Counted from the stretch's first letter, positions 50,936 through 60,980 are shown. The stretch: 64,000 nucleotides of DNA from Dehalogenimonas formicexedens (GCF_001953175.1 NZ_CP018258.1:462210-526209); one strand, 5' to 3'. Translations and numbers: made by a program. Notes: generated from the letters alone by a model not told the origin.

Positions 50936-51322
50936 ATGAAATTGGTAATTCTTATCGCTGGGGCGGGGGCGCTGGGATCGGTATGCCGCTTCGCCCTGTC
51001 AGGCGCGGTTTATTCGGCGTTTGGTCAGAGTTTCCCGTACGGCACCCTGGCGGTCAACGTTATCGGCAGCTTTTTGCTGGGTCTTTTGATGCAACTAGGG
51101 ATGAGCACCGACCTCATCCCGCCGCACCTGCGTACCGCTGTTGCCATCGGCTTCCTCGGCGCCTTCACCACATTTTCAACCTTCACCTATGAAACGGTCC
51201 AACTCATCCAGGATGGCGCGTGGGGATCTGTCGCGCTTAATATTATGACCAGCCTTGCCCTGGGAATCGCTGCGGTGGTGGCGGGGATTTTCACCGGGCG
51301 GATGTTAGCCGGAGGAAGTTGA
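50936..51322 (+). CDS. crcB: Fluoride channel CrcB/Fluc
   Basis: 128 aa with four membrane helices and family signatures AGALGSVCRFALSG, GTLAVNVIGSFLLGLL and GFLGAFTTFSTFTYE (phenylalanine box). It exports fluoride as a dimer. It overlaps the DUF190 gene by 4 bases, a known pairing. I looked for a fluoride riboswitch upstream and saw none. Confidence 0.93.
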   Translation: MKLVILIAGAGALGSVCRFALSGAVYSAFGQSFPYGTLAVNVIGSFLLGLLMQLGMSTDLIPPHLRTAVAIGFLGAFTTFSTFTYETVQLIQDGAWGSVALNIMTSLALGIAAVVAGIFTGRMLAGGS

Positions 51323-51657
51323 TGCACATCATCGAGGGCGAGCAGGTATTGATGCGTATTTTCATCGGCGAGTCGGATATCACAGACGGCAAGCCGCTTC
51401 ATATGGCTCTGCTTGAGCTTTTCAGAAGAAGGGGTCTTGCCGGGGCGACGGTCCTCCGGGGCATTGCCGGATTTGGGGCGCATAGCCGAATCCATTCGGC
51501 ACACTTGTTACAACTTTCCCAGGACCTGCCGGTAATCGTTGAAGTGATTGATTCACAGGAACATCTCGACGACGTGCTTCCGGAAGTCGAAAAACTAATG
51601 ACCGGCGGGCTGATCACGCTCGAAAAGGCCTGGGTTATCCGCTATTCGCCAGCATAA
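51319..51657 (+). CDS. DUF190 protein, PII-like
   Basis: 112 aa: EQVLMRIFIGESDITDGKPL, ELFRRRGLAGATVLRGIAGF and LPVIVEVIDSQEHLDDVLPE are the DUF190 blocks. The fold is a ferredoxin-like PII relative that may bind nucleotides. It overlaps crcB and is likely a regulator or partner of the fluoride exporter. Confidence 0.9.
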   Translation: MMHIIEGEQVLMRIFIGESDITDGKPLHMALLELFRRRGLAGATVLRGIAGFGAHSRIHSAHLLQLSQDLPVIVEVIDSQEHLDDVLPEVEKLMTGGLITLEKAWVIRYSPA

Positions 51658-51796
51658 CTCCGCCGGATATCTTGATCCCGGATTTGCCAAAAGGAACAGG
51701 TACTAAAACCGCCACTTTTCTTGACTACAAATGTCCACAATAGTATACTGAACGCCGCCCCTCCGTCAGGAAGGCGCCAGGGCTCGAGGAGATTGT

Positions 51797-52336
51797 ATGC
51801 CGGAATTACTTACTGTCAGGGAAGTCGCGGATTATCTTAGAGTGACCCAGAAGACGGTTTATAGACTCTTACAACAGGGATCGATTCCAGCTCTCAAGGT
51901 TAGCCACAGCTGGCGATTCGATAAAGCGTCTATCGACGAGTGGTTGAAATCAACCGCGGTCGGCGCCAAAGCCAATATCCTGGTTGTCGACGACGACCAG
52001 ACGATACGGGACCTTTTCCGCGACATTCTCGAAGACGCCGGCCATAGGGTGATCACCGCTGGCAGCGGTGCCGAAGCGCTTGAATACATCAAGGCCAAGG
52101 ATTTCGCGCTGGTTTTTCTTGATCTGAAGATGCCGGGCATGAGCGGCGCGGATGTACTGAGAAAAATCCGCACCATCGATCCCGACCTGCCGGTTACTAT
52201 CATCACCGGTTTCCCTGACAGCGAATCCATGGCCGCCGCGTTGGCCCAGGGGCCGTTCGGGGTGATGAACAAGCCTTTTGGAGAGGCCGACGTCCTGAAC
52301 GCCGTGAAGAGCTTTATACGTATTGGCCGAAGCTAG
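51797..52336 (+). CDS. Excisionase-type HTH fused to receiver domain
   Basis: Residues 1-52 are an HTH_17 domain (LTVREVADYLRVTQKTVYRL; SWRFDKASIDEWLK). Residues 60-178 are a receiver domain (ILVVDDDQTIRDLFRDILED, phospho-Asp in LVFLDLKMPGM, MNKPFGEADV Lys). DNA-binding domain comes first, opposite to most response regulators. It probably gets phosphate from the adjacent PAS histidine kinase. Confidence 0.88.
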   Translation: MPELLTVREVADYLRVTQKTVYRLLQQGSIPALKVSHSWRFDKASIDEWLKSTAVGAKANILVVDDDQTIRDLFRDILEDAGHRVITAGSGAEALEYIKAKDFALVFLDLKMPGMSGADVLRKIRTIDPDLPVTIITGFPDSESMAAALAQGPFGVMNKPFGEADVLNAVKSFIRIGRS

Positions 52337-52392
52337 GACGACCGCCGTGATTTTTACTGGTTTCCGATACGGTAAGCCCGGAGAAAGCATCC

Positions 52393-53916
52393 ATGCCGGG
52401 CCGTGAGGCGGAGCGCCGGGGTATAACCATTCGCGAGGTCGTGGAGCAGAGGCTGCTCGGCGATGCGGCCAACACCTTCCGGACAATGTTCGAACGTTCG
52501 GGCACCGCGGCGGCTGTGCTGAACGACGCCGGAATCATGGTGTTGGCGAACGAAGCCATGTCCAGGCTCGTTGATCTGCCCGTCCCCGAGATTGAGGGTA
52601 AACATTCCTGGTTCGAGTTTGTCGCCGAAGCCGACCGCAAGAAAGCCCAGGACTATCACCGGCTGCGGCGCAGCCATCCCGGTACCGCTCCGGAACATTA
52701 CGAATTCAAACTGATCGACCAGAACGGCGGCAGCCACGAGATCGAAATCACCGTCGCCATGTTCCCGGGCACCGACCTTTCGCTTCTTTCCTGCATTGAC
52801 GTCACTCACCTGAAGACCGCCCAGGAGATGGGGAGGCTGACACGCTTCGCCGTCGAAAACGCCCCGGAATCAATCCTCTGGCTCAGCGAAGAGGGGGCTA
52901 TTCTGTACGCCAACGGCGCGGCTTGCCGCATGCTGGGTTACAACCTGGGGCAACTGATGTCTCACAATGTTTCTGACATAGACGCCAGCCGTTCCCGGCG
53001 AGAATGGCTCCGCCTGCTTAAAGACCTGAAGCAATCCGGTTCGATGATCTGGCAGTCGGAATATCGACGCCAGGATGGGCAGGTCATTCCGGTTGAAGTA
53101 CTCATTAATTATATCCTGCTCAACGACAAGAACTATTATTGGGCTTTTGCCAGGGACACTTCCGCCAGGCAACAGGCGGAGAAACGCGAACTCCAGCTTC
53201 AGTCGGAACTCAACGTGTCCGCCAGGCTAGCTTCCATTGGAGAACTGGCCGCAGGAGTGGCGCATGAGATCAATAACCCGCTTACCGGCATAATCGGATA
53301 TTCCGAGCGCCTGATCAGAAAAGCAACCGATGAGAAAACCGCAGCGGACCTGAAACGCATCCATGGCGAAGCGACCAGGGCGGCGAGGGTGGTCCAAAAC
53401 CTGCTGACCTTCGCCCGGCGCCGACAGCCTTCCAAGGAGCCGGTAGACATCAATAAGATCATCAGGGAATCTCTGGCTCTGAGGGAGTACGAACTGCGCC
53501 AGCAGAATATCCAGGTGTTGACCCATCTGGCGGATCTGCCCTGTTTTATGGCTGATTTTTATCAGATGGAACAGGTATTCGTTAACCTTATTGTCAATGC
53601 CGAGCAGGCGATGACCAATGCCAAAAAGGGTGACCGGTTGACGGTAACGACTGGTTTACTTGAAGGTCAGATCGTGGTCACCATCGCCGACAACGGTCCG
53701 GGCATCAAAGGCGAAAATCTGGATAAGTTGTTCGATCCGTTTTTCACCACCAGGACGGAGAGCGGGGGCACGGGTTTGGGCCTTTCGATTTGCCACGGTA
53801 TTGTCCTGGAGCACGGCGGCCGGATAAGCGTCTCCAGCGACTACGGTAAGGGGGCGACATTCACCGTGGCCCTGCCGCTTAAAAACAGCCAGTGCCCGGA
53901 CGAGGAACCTACCTAG
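52393..53916 (+). CDS. PAS-domain sensor histidine kinase
   Basis: 507 aa, no membrane helices: a cytoplasmic kinase. Two PAS domains (residues about 30-150 and 155-270), H-box LAAGVAHEINNPLTGIIGYS, N-box FVNLIVNAEQAMT and G-boxes ADNGPGIKGEN, GTGLGLSICHG. It follows the HTH-receiver gene after 56 bases and is its likely partner. Signal unknown; PAS may bind a cofactor. Confidence 0.92.
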   Translation: MPGREAERRGITIREVVEQRLLGDAANTFRTMFERSGTAAAVLNDAGIMVLANEAMSRLVDLPVPEIEGKHSWFEFVAEADRKKAQDYHRLRRSHPGTAPEHYEFKLIDQNGGSHEIEITVAMFPGTDLSLLSCIDVTHLKTAQEMGRLTRFAVENAPESILWLSEEGAILYANGAACRMLGYNLGQLMSHNVSDIDASRSRREWLRLLKDLKQSGSMIWQSEYRRQDGQVIPVEVLINYILLNDKNYYWAFARDTSARQQAEKRELQLQSELNVSARLASIGELAAGVAHEINNPLTGIIGYSERLIRKATDEKTAADLKRIHGEATRAARVVQNLLTFARRRQPSKEPVDINKIIRESLALREYELRQQNIQVLTHLADLPCFMADFYQMEQVFVNLIVNAEQAMTNAKKGDRLTVTTGLLEGQIVVTIADNGPGIKGENLDKLFDPFFTTRTESGGTGLGLSICHGIVLEHGGRISVSSDYGKGATFTVALPLKNSQCPDEEPT

Positions 53917-54185
53917 CCGATATCCAGCAATCTGTGGCGGGCTTCGGATTCGGTCATTCCTTCAACCGCGACAGTTTTATGACGGCCGGTCCGGCCCCTG
54001 ACCAGTTTGACCGCACCTCTGGGAATGCCGAGGCGTTCCGCGATAAACTCAACAAGCGCTTCGTTGGCCAGTCCCCGTTCGGGGGTTGCCGCTATCTTGA
54101 TCTTGACCGCTTCACCGAACAGCCCGACGACCTCGGTCTTGCGCGCTCCCGGCTGGACGTGGATGTCTACCAGGGTCCGGCTCAC
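53913..54185 (-). CDS. DUF167 (YggU) family protein
   Basis: 90 aa: VDIHVQPGARKTEVVGLFGE, IKIAATPERGLANEALVEFI and VKLVRGRTGRHKTVAVEG are the DUF167 signature. Function unknown. It overlaps the kinase stop and the membrane gene upstream by 4 bases each. Confidence 0.88.
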   Translation of the reverse strand: MSRTLVDIHVQPGARKTEVVGLFGEAVKIKIAATPERGLANEALVEFIAERLGIPRGAVKLVRGRTGRHKTVAVEGMTESEARHRLLDIG

Positions 54186-55600
54186 GTAATTACTTTGATC
54201 GCCGCCGGCCTGGAAAGGTCGCGGGAATGGTATTCGATCAATACGGCGGCCAGCAGAATGATGTCAAAATAGAAAAAATAGGAATTGAGGCTGCGCCAGG
54301 CAAAAAATACCGGAAGGATGGCGAGCAGCAGCCCGGTTGAAGGATATTTCGGTCCGTTTTTATAGTACCACCACAGGCCACCGCCTAAAGCTGCCAACTC
54401 CAGTAGAGTAAATACGGCAGACGATTCGATATTAACAATACCAGTTTCAGTCAGGCTGACCAATCCGACCCCAAGGGGATAAAGCGGATCGAATACCGGG
54501 GCCATAACCGACCGGAACCATAGCACAGGGTCGGCAACAATGAAAGGCAAGTTTAACGCCGCAAACACCGCTGCCGCAAGGGCAACACCCGCTGCCGCTC
54601 GCTTCCAACCCCATACGTGGTAAACGTAAATCGCGGCGAAGGGCACCAGGAACCAGACGGTTTGATAGGCGGCGGCGCCGGCACCCAGGAGGAGCATCGA
54701 AAGTTTCGGATACCTGGGAATTAGCAACCAGCCGGCGACCATAAACGGGAAAATGACCAATCGCTTCTCGAGACCGATCAAACCCGTTATCCACAATTCC
54801 AGGCTGACCGCGGCGGCGATGGCGAAAATCAATCGGCTTTTCCCGGGGATACGCCACAATCCGAAAACTATGGCAGCGAGCAAAAACAAGCCCACAACTA
54901 GTTGCATATTATCCAGCCCCGCAAGCATAAAAGGCACTGAGATCAGGAATGATCCTGCGGGATAGGAAAGCCGGGACTCAAGTTCGATCGGTATCGAAGT
55001 CGGATTTACCTTCGACTGTTCCCAAAGGGACGTCAACGCTTCCTGGCTGGGATAAGGGAAAACCTCGGAGAAGCGGCCTTCCTGGATGGGGGTCAGATTG
55101 ACGAAGGGGCCGTTATTATCGCTGGCTTGGCCGTCATAAGTTTCCATAGCGGTGATGATGTTCGACGAAGCATAGGGGTTTTTGCCGTCGATAAAGTTTT
55201 CCGTCGCCTGCTGGGTCAAAGCGGCGCCGTCGGAGTAACGCGGCTGGGTCTTGAAATAGGCAAGTCCCGATTTTATTGGCTCGTTGAAGGAGTCAGGGTT
55301 GAGCAGATTGGTTTTCAAGCCAACGTAGATGCCGGCGATCGAAATCCCGGCAAAGGATAAGAGTAGCACGATTGCTACAGTTACTTTTTTAAGATGGTTA
55401 TTCCAGCGGGACAATATCAGATCGGTCTTGGGAAGGGCCACCAGCCACAGGACACCGAACCAGAGGATCCATGAGATGATGCCCAGTACCGATTTGCTCG
55501 GGGAAACAACATAGGGTCCGCCAGTGAGGGTGGAAAAACCCAATTTTAAAAAGACGCCGATGAAAAAAAGATTGATTCTTGGAGTCAGGAGTTTAAGCAT
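54182..55600 (-). CDS. Polytopic membrane protein (glycosyltransferase-like)
   Basis: 472 aa with about eleven hydrophobic segments and a long extracytoplasmic loop at residues about 85-215. The pattern resembles GT-C type polyprenyl-sugar glycosyltransferases (EamA or GT87-like), but no catalytic motif is certain. It is translationally coupled with the DUF167 gene. Confidence 0.6.
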   Translation of the reverse strand: MLKLLTPRINLFFIGVFLKLGFSTLTGGPYVVSPSKSVLGIISWILWFGVLWLVALPKTDLILSRWNNHLKKVTVAIVLLLSFAGISIAGIYVGLKTNLLNPDSFNEPIKSGLAYFKTQPRYSDGAALTQQATENFIDGKNPYASSNIITAMETYDGQASDNNGPFVNLTPIQEGRFSEVFPYPSQEALTSLWEQSKVNPTSIPIELESRLSYPAGSFLISVPFMLAGLDNMQLVVGLFLLAAIVFGLWRIPGKSRLIFAIAAAVSLELWITGLIGLEKRLVIFPFMVAGWLLIPRYPKLSMLLLGAGAAAYQTVWFLVPFAAIYVYHVWGWKRAAAGVALAAAVFAALNLPFIVADPVLWFRSVMAPVFDPLYPLGVGLVSLTETGIVNIESSAVFTLLELAALGGGLWWYYKNGPKYPSTGLLLAILPVFFAWRSLNSYFFYFDIILLAAVLIEYHSRDLSRPAAIKVIT

Positions 55601-55765
55601 TCTTGATCAGGTTCTGTTCGCAAGTCTTATATTACTTGGTATTTTTTGGCGCAAATTGCCAACATAATATAACAAACAAATAGAAGCCGCGGCAATATTA
55701 CATCATCTGAAACGAAAACCGCTCTGGTATAATACTCCCGAAAGCACCCGAAACGAGAGGCGGCT

Positions 55766-56242
55766 ATGACTTCCTTGGAAAACCAGCTTGCGAAGCTCCT
55801 TCAAGACCACGGTTTGATAATCGGCACGGTGGAATCCGCCACCGGAGGCATGATCGCCGAGCGGCTCACTTCAGTCTCTGGCGCCTCCAAATACTTCAAA
55901 GGCGGCCTGGTTACCTATCACAACGAACTGAAGATCCGTCTGTGCGGGGTCAGATACGAGACCCTGTTGGCATATGGCGCAGTCAGTCCACAGGTAGCGG
56001 AAGAGATGGCAGCAGGCGGACGCAAGGCGCTTGGCGTGGATATCTGCCTTTCAGATTCGGGTATCGCCGGGCCCGGGGGCGAAAGCGCCGGAAAACCGGT
56101 CGGCCTTTTTTACATCGGACTGGCTACTCCGGAAGGAGTTTGGAGCAGAAAATTCATCTTCAAGGGCAACCGCGGTGAAAACCGGGGTCAAGCGGTCGCG
56201 GCGGCGCTTAAGTGGGCCGTCGAGCACCTCGCCAACGGCTAA
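55766..56242 (+). CDS. CinA C-terminal-domain family protein (NMN amidohydrolase)
   Basis: 158 aa: TVESATGGMIAERLTSVSGA, YFKGGLVTYHNELKIRLCGV and DSGIAGPGGESAGKPVGLFY form the PF02464 domain, which deamidates nicotinamide mononucleotide. The N-terminal CinA domain is absent. Convergent with rph. Confidence 0.88.
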   Translation: MTSLENQLAKLLQDHGLIIGTVESATGGMIAERLTSVSGASKYFKGGLVTYHNELKIRLCGVRYETLLAYGAVSPQVAEEMAAGGRKALGVDICLSDSGIAGPGGESAGKPVGLFYIGLATPEGVWSRKFIFKGNRGENRGQAVAAALKWAVEHLANG

Positions 56243-56958
56243 AGACCTTTTATCGTCGCAGCCTGGATTTCAAATAGCTGTCTGATGCCTTTTTCTCCGA
56301 GAGCCAGAACGGCGTCCAGGGTCTCCCGGGAGTAAGCTTTCTTCTCTGCGGTGCCCTGGACCTCTATGAATTCACCCCGGGAATTCATCACCAGGTTGAA
56401 GTCGGATTCGGCGTTGCAGTCTTCATCGAAAGCAGGATCCAGAAGGATGTTGCCCTTGTAAACGCTGACCGAGACCCCCGCGACCTGTGATCTTAGGGGC
56501 ATGCTCTTGAAAATACCCAGCCGGTGCAGTTTGGAGAACGCCAGGTATAAGGCGACATAGCCGCCGGTGATTGAAGCGGTCCTGGTGCCAGCATCAGCCT
56601 GGAGAACGTCGCAATCGACGGTAAAGCTCCGTTCACCAAGCGCCGCCAGATCGGTTACACCACGGAGCGAACGCCCGACAAGGCGCTGGATCTCCTGGCT
56701 GCGACCCGAGATCTTGCCGGCTGAATCGCGCGGCGTGCGCGTTGTGGTCGACCTCGGCAGCATGGCGTATTCCGCCGTCACCCAGCCCGTGCCGCTGTTC
56801 TTTAAAAACGGCGGTACTTTTTCCTCCATGGTAACGGAAACGATTACCCTGGTATTGCCCTGTTCGATGAGCACCGAGCCTTCGGCATAGGTCTGGTATC
56901 CAGGAGTAATCCTGATGGGGCGTAGCTCGTCGGGCGCGCGGCTGTCTAGTCTGGGCAT
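56239..56958 (-). CDS. rph: Ribonuclease PH
   Basis: Trims tRNA 3' ends phosphorolytically. The start MPRLDSRAPDELRPIRITPG (ATG 56958) is standard; five more codons upstream at 56973 are unlikely. VTAEYAMLPRSTTTRTPRDS, EIQRLVGRSLRGVTDLAALG, DCDVLQADAGTRTASITGGY and DLNYDED-like segment (DEDCNAESDFNLVM) are conserved. 239 aa. Confidence 0.93.
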   Translation of the reverse strand: MPRLDSRAPDELRPIRITPGYQTYAEGSVLIEQGNTRVIVSVTMEEKVPPFLKNSGTGWVTAEYAMLPRSTTTRTPRDSAGKISGRSQEIQRLVGRSLRGVTDLAALGERSFTVDCDVLQADAGTRTASITGGYVALYLAFSKLHRLGIFKSMPLRSQVAGVSVSVYKGNILLDPAFDEDCNAESDFNLVMNSRGEFIEVQGTAEKKAYSRETLDAVLALGEKGIRQLFEIQAATIKGL

Positions 56959-56992
56959 GATTAAACCTTTCAAACAGTCAGTGACAAAAATG

Positions 56993-58273
56993 TTATGGGC
57001 GGGCTTGCCCCGAGCCGTATACCAGCCATTTGTAGCTGGTAATTTCCTTGAGGCCGAGCGGGCCGCGGGCGTGCATTTTTTGCGTCGAAATACCGACTTC
57101 GGCGCCTAAGCCGAATTGGGCGCCATCGGTGAACCTGGTCGAAGTGTTGACATAGACCGCGGCGGCGTCCACTTCGTTCATAAAACGCTGGGCGTTGGTG
57201 TAATCCTCGGTAATAATGGCTTCCGAATGCCCGTCACCATAAGCGGCGATGTGATCCAAAGCCTCGTCCAAGGAATCGACAATCTTGATCGCGGCAATAA
57301 GCGCCAGGTATTCCTTTCCCCAATCGGCATCGACGGCGGGCACCAGTTTCAATCCCGGCAGCGAACCAAGTATTGCCAGGGATCTCGGGTCACAACGCAA
57401 TTCGACGCCGGATCCGGCTAATTCAGCGGCGGCTTCAGGGAGATACCGGGCGGCAATATCTTTATGCACCAGGATTGTATCCAGGGCGTTGCAGGCCGAT
57501 GGCTTTTGCACCTTGGCGTTGTACACGATCGCCGTTGCCCGATCAACCCTGGCAGAGGCATCGACGAAGGTGTGGCAGACTCCGGCGCCCCCGGCAACCA
57601 CCGGGATGCTGGAATTTTCTTTGACGAACTTTATCAAGCCGGTCCCGCCGCGGGGGATGACCAGGTCTACCTGGTCATTCATTTTCAACAGGTGCGGCAC
57701 CAGTGAGCGATCGGTGTTATCGATGAATTGGACGACATTCGGGTCTAAACCCGCGCGCTCAAGAGCGCCGACGATAATTTTTACAAGGGCTCTGTTGGAG
57801 TTGATGGTTTCCTTGCCGCCCCGAAGGATTACGGCATTGCCGGCTTTCAGGCACAATGCCGTGATATCGATCGTGACATTGGGGCGGGATTCGTAGATCG
57901 CCGCGATCACCCCGAGCGGAACCCGCTTTTTGCCCAGCGTCAAGCCGTTGGGCAAAGTCCTCATGTCGAAAATCTCGCCAACCGGGTCAGGCAGTCCGGC
58001 AACGCTCCGCACGTCGGCGGCGATCAGGTCGACACTGTGGGGAGTGAGCGCCAGGCGGTCCAGCATTGCCGGAGCCATGCCGATTTTCCTGGCGTCCAAC
58101 TGGTCAATGGCATTCGCTTCCAGAATGACCTCTTTTTGGGAGAGGAGATCATCGGCGATATGTTCCAGCGCCGAATTCTTGGCCGCGGTTCCCGTGTAAG
58201 CCAGTTTCCGGCTAGCCAGTTTGGCGCGGCGGCACTGCATTTCCAGTTCAACAATGGGGTCCACGGTAATCAC
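56993..58273 (-). CDS. proA: Gamma-glutamyl phosphate reductase
   Basis: Reduces glutamyl phosphate in proline synthesis. ALCLKAGNAVILRGGKETIN (NADPH), VDLVIPRGGTGLIKFVKENS, VVAGGAGVCHTFVDASARVD with the catalytic Cys, and FGLGAEVGISTQKMHARGPL end. 426 aa. proB is not adjacent. Close to rph on the same strand. Confidence 0.94.
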   Translation of the reverse strand: MITVDPIVELEMQCRRAKLASRKLAYTGTAAKNSALEHIADDLLSQKEVILEANAIDQLDARKIGMAPAMLDRLALTPHSVDLIAADVRSVAGLPDPVGEIFDMRTLPNGLTLGKKRVPLGVIAAIYESRPNVTIDITALCLKAGNAVILRGGKETINSNRALVKIIVGALERAGLDPNVVQFIDNTDRSLVPHLLKMNDQVDLVIPRGGTGLIKFVKENSSIPVVAGGAGVCHTFVDASARVDRATAIVYNAKVQKPSACNALDTILVHKDIAARYLPEAAAELAGSGVELRCDPRSLAILGSLPGLKLVPAVDADWGKEYLALIAAIKIVDSLDEALDHIAAYGDGHSEAIITEDYTNAQRFMNEVDAAAVYVNTSTRFTDGAQFGLGAEVGISTQKMHARGPLGLKEITSYKWLVYGSGQARP

Positions 58274-58348
58274 CTTAATTCAAGATAGGCAAAGTATAGT
58301 TGAAGGTTTTACCAGAGGCAAGGAACGAGGCTGGATACCCTGTGCAGA

Positions 58349-59872
58349 TCAGGCGCTCCCGCTGCCCGATCCCCCCGAGATCGGCGTTTTCAATATCTTT
58401 TCGGTGATCTTCCGCAGATGATAACCTGTGATGGAGAGCGTCACTGCCAGCGGGAACACCTTGGGTCTCCTGAACAGGCTGAACGCCAGGAGTTTCCAAT
58501 AATAGATACGTCCCTTTTCGACAATCCCAAGCTTCCACAATGAACGGAAGAACGCCGCGATGTGGTGAAATTCAAAACGCGGGAGGCGGCCCCGAATCCG
58601 CGGGTTGTAATTGCGAAGGAATAATTTGGTCCGCTCATAGTATTGCTTGGGAGAGTAGATGGTTTCCAGCAGGTGCCGGTATCCCTCAATGAGGGTTTTC
58701 CGCGGCATCTTGGGTTCGAAATTGAGCGTAGAGTCAGTGTTATCCCCGCCAAAATCCTCCAGCATCCGGTTTTCCTTCTTGAGGCGTTGGAATAACCTCG
58801 TACCTCTAGGCGCGTTGAGGAGACCTACCATGGCGGTGACTATACCGCTATTCTGAATAAAAGCTATCTGCGATTTGAAAATCGAGGGCGGGTCCGAATC
58901 AAATCCGACGATGAAGCCGCCCTGGACCTGGAGACCCGCGGATTGGATTTTCCTGACCGCCGCGACCATGTCGCGGTTTTCATTCTGGCCTTTGTCGCAC
59001 TCAGCCAGGCTTTCCGGATTAGGAGTCTCGACGCCGACGAAAACCTGGAAAAAACCGGCATCCGCCATGGCTTTCATCAACTCGTCATCATCAGCCAGGT
59101 TGATGGAAACTTCCGTCGAGAGGCTGAACGGGAATTTGTGCTTCTCCTGCCAGCGGGTGATTGCCGGGAGTACCTCGGCCTTCAGGTGGCGTTTATTTCC
59201 GATAAGGTTGTCATCCACGAAGAAAACGCCAGCCCGCCATCCGGTATCGTACAGAGACTGCAATTCGAGAACTACCTGATCAGCTGTTTTCACCCGGGGT
59301 TTACGGCCGAACAGCACGACAATATCGCAGAACTCGCAATTGAAGGGACAGCCGCGAGAATACTGCAATGACATCGAGGAATACGCGGATTTATCGAGAA
59401 GTCTCCACATTGGTATCGGGGTTTTGGTGATATCGGGTTTGTCCGCTGAGCGATAGATGGGTTGGGGTGTTCCGGCTGCGAGGTCGGCGAGAAACAAAGG
59501 CAGAGTGAGTTCAGCTTCATCCAGGACGAAGTGGTCCACTCCCTGGATGCGATCGTACTCGGTTGTGAAATACGGCCCGCCGGCGACCACCATTTTGCCG
59601 GCTGCCCGGGCTTTTTCGATTATCTCTGTGGCGGACTTACGCTGGATGGCCATGGCAGAAATATAAATGGCGTCAGCCCATTCAAGATCCTTTGCTTTAA
59701 GGGAATTGACGTTAAGATCTGCCAGGCGCAAGTCCCATTCTTTGGGTAGCATCGAGGCAATGGTCAAAAGACCAAGAGGGGGGAATGACGCCCGTTTGCT
59801 GATGAATTTGAGGGCGTGGCGGAAACTCCAGAAAGTCTCGGGGTAGCGGGGGTAAACCAAGAGTATGTTCAT
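58349..59872 (-). CDS. B12-binding-domain radical SAM protein (HpnP-like)
   Basis: N-terminal B12-binding-like domain (FPPLGLLTIASMLPKEWDLR). Radical SAM motif C-X3-C-X2-C at Cys175, Cys179, Cys182 (CPFNCEFC). C-terminal DUF4070-type region (LRNYNPRIRGRLPRFEFHHI). 507 aa. The combination is that of hopanoid C-2 methylase and relatives; substrate here is not shown. It lies upstream of proA by 75 bases. Confidence 0.85.
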   Translation of the reverse strand: MNILLVYPRYPETFWSFRHALKFISKRASFPPLGLLTIASMLPKEWDLRLADLNVNSLKAKDLEWADAIYISAMAIQRKSATEIIEKARAAGKMVVAGGPYFTTEYDRIQGVDHFVLDEAELTLPLFLADLAAGTPQPIYRSADKPDITKTPIPMWRLLDKSAYSSMSLQYSRGCPFNCEFCDIVVLFGRKPRVKTADQVVLELQSLYDTGWRAGVFFVDDNLIGNKRHLKAEVLPAITRWQEKHKFPFSLSTEVSINLADDDELMKAMADAGFFQVFVGVETPNPESLAECDKGQNENRDMVAAVRKIQSAGLQVQGGFIVGFDSDPPSIFKSQIAFIQNSGIVTAMVGLLNAPRGTRLFQRLKKENRMLEDFGGDNTDSTLNFEPKMPRKTLIEGYRHLLETIYSPKQYYERTKLFLRNYNPRIRGRLPRFEFHHIAAFFRSLWKLGIVEKGRIYYWKLLAFSLFRRPKVFPLAVTLSITGYHLRKITEKILKTPISGGSGSGSA

Positions 59873-59966
59873 ATATGATCCACCGGCACAAGATCACTTT
59901 TAAAACAAGGGTAGCCTTTGACACGAGATAAGTCAAACAACCATTAGGCTGCTTGAAATCGAATCG

Positions 59967-60980
59967 TCAGTCCGGAACGATTACTACTTTAAGCGACTCC
60001 CCCGCCCCCGCCACCAGCCCAAACCCATCGACGATCTTTGATAGAGGCACACGATGGCTGATCATCTTTTTCGCGTCGAATCGGTTGGTTGCCATCAGCT
60101 CGAGGGATTCCTTGATTTCGTCCGTAGCCGCGCCGTAGGAAAATAGCACAGAGATCTCTTCCCGCCAGAAACGTACAGAAGGCAATTCCAGCGGCTTCTG
60201 CGGTACGGCGAAGAAGAGGATCGTTCCTCGTTTATCAACCGAGGCGATGGCGTCGGACACAGCTTTGTCGGCGCCGGCGCAGACGATGACCGTCTCGGCC
60301 AAATGTCCTTCGTTCACTTTCCTGAGTTCCTCGGACGAGTAGACCGCGGCATGGATGGTGACATCAGCCCCCAGTTCAGCGGCTTTCTTCAGGCGGAAAT
60401 CATTGATGTCGGTGGCTATAACTCGGGCCCCTGCAGCTTTAGCCAGGAGTACATGACATAATCCTGAAATACCGGAACCGATGATCAAAACGGTTTGCCC
60501 TTTGCGGAGATTGAGCCGTTTCTGCCCGGAGACAACGCAGGCCAGCGGCTCGATCATCGCCGCCTCTTCAAAATTCACCTGATTGGGTAGTCGGAAGGTG
60601 CCGTATCTCACGTTTATTTCGGGAATGCGGAGGTATTCAGCGAACCCTCCCGGGTCGTAATTTCCAGTATGCAATGTCTCGCAGGCGCTCTCCCGGCCGT
60701 TGCGGCAATAGTGGCAGTCGAAGCAGGGGACGTGGTGAGAGACGAAAACGCGATCGCCGAGGCTGTAACCGGTAACTCGGTCTCCGATTTTGACGATCTC
60801 ACCGGCCATCTCGTGGCCGAGGACACGGGGCGCTTTTGGCTTGCGGTACCACTCCATTACGTCGGTGCCACAGATGCCGCAGGCTTTCATCTTAACGAGT
60901 ATTTCGCCCGGGCCGATTTCCGGCACCGGCCGCTCTTCGATACGGATATCACTATTGGAGTAGTAAACTGCGACTTTCAT
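59967..60980 (-). CDS. Zinc-dependent MDR alcohol/polyol dehydrogenase
   Basis: 337 aa. Catalytic zinc: CGICGTDVMEW and GHEMAGEIV; structural zinc: CFDCHYCRNGRESACETLHT; Rossmann: VLIIGSGISGLCHVLLAKAA. These are the medium-chain dehydrogenase features. The substrate is unknown. In the same orientation after an interval comes a class I aldolase, suggesting sugar or sugar-alcohol metabolism. Confidence 0.88.
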   Translation of the reverse strand: MKVAVYYSNSDIRIEERPVPEIGPGEILVKMKACGICGTDVMEWYRKPKAPRVLGHEMAGEIVKIGDRVTGYSLGDRVFVSHHVPCFDCHYCRNGRESACETLHTGNYDPGGFAEYLRIPEINVRYGTFRLPNQVNFEEAAMIEPLACVVSGQKRLNLRKGQTVLIIGSGISGLCHVLLAKAAGARVIATDINDFRLKKAAELGADVTIHAAVYSSEELRKVNEGHLAETVIVCAGADKAVSDAIASVDKRGTILFFAVPQKPLELPSVRFWREEISVLFSYGAATDEIKESLELMATNRFDAKKMISHRVPLSKIVDGFGLVAGAGESLKVVIVPD

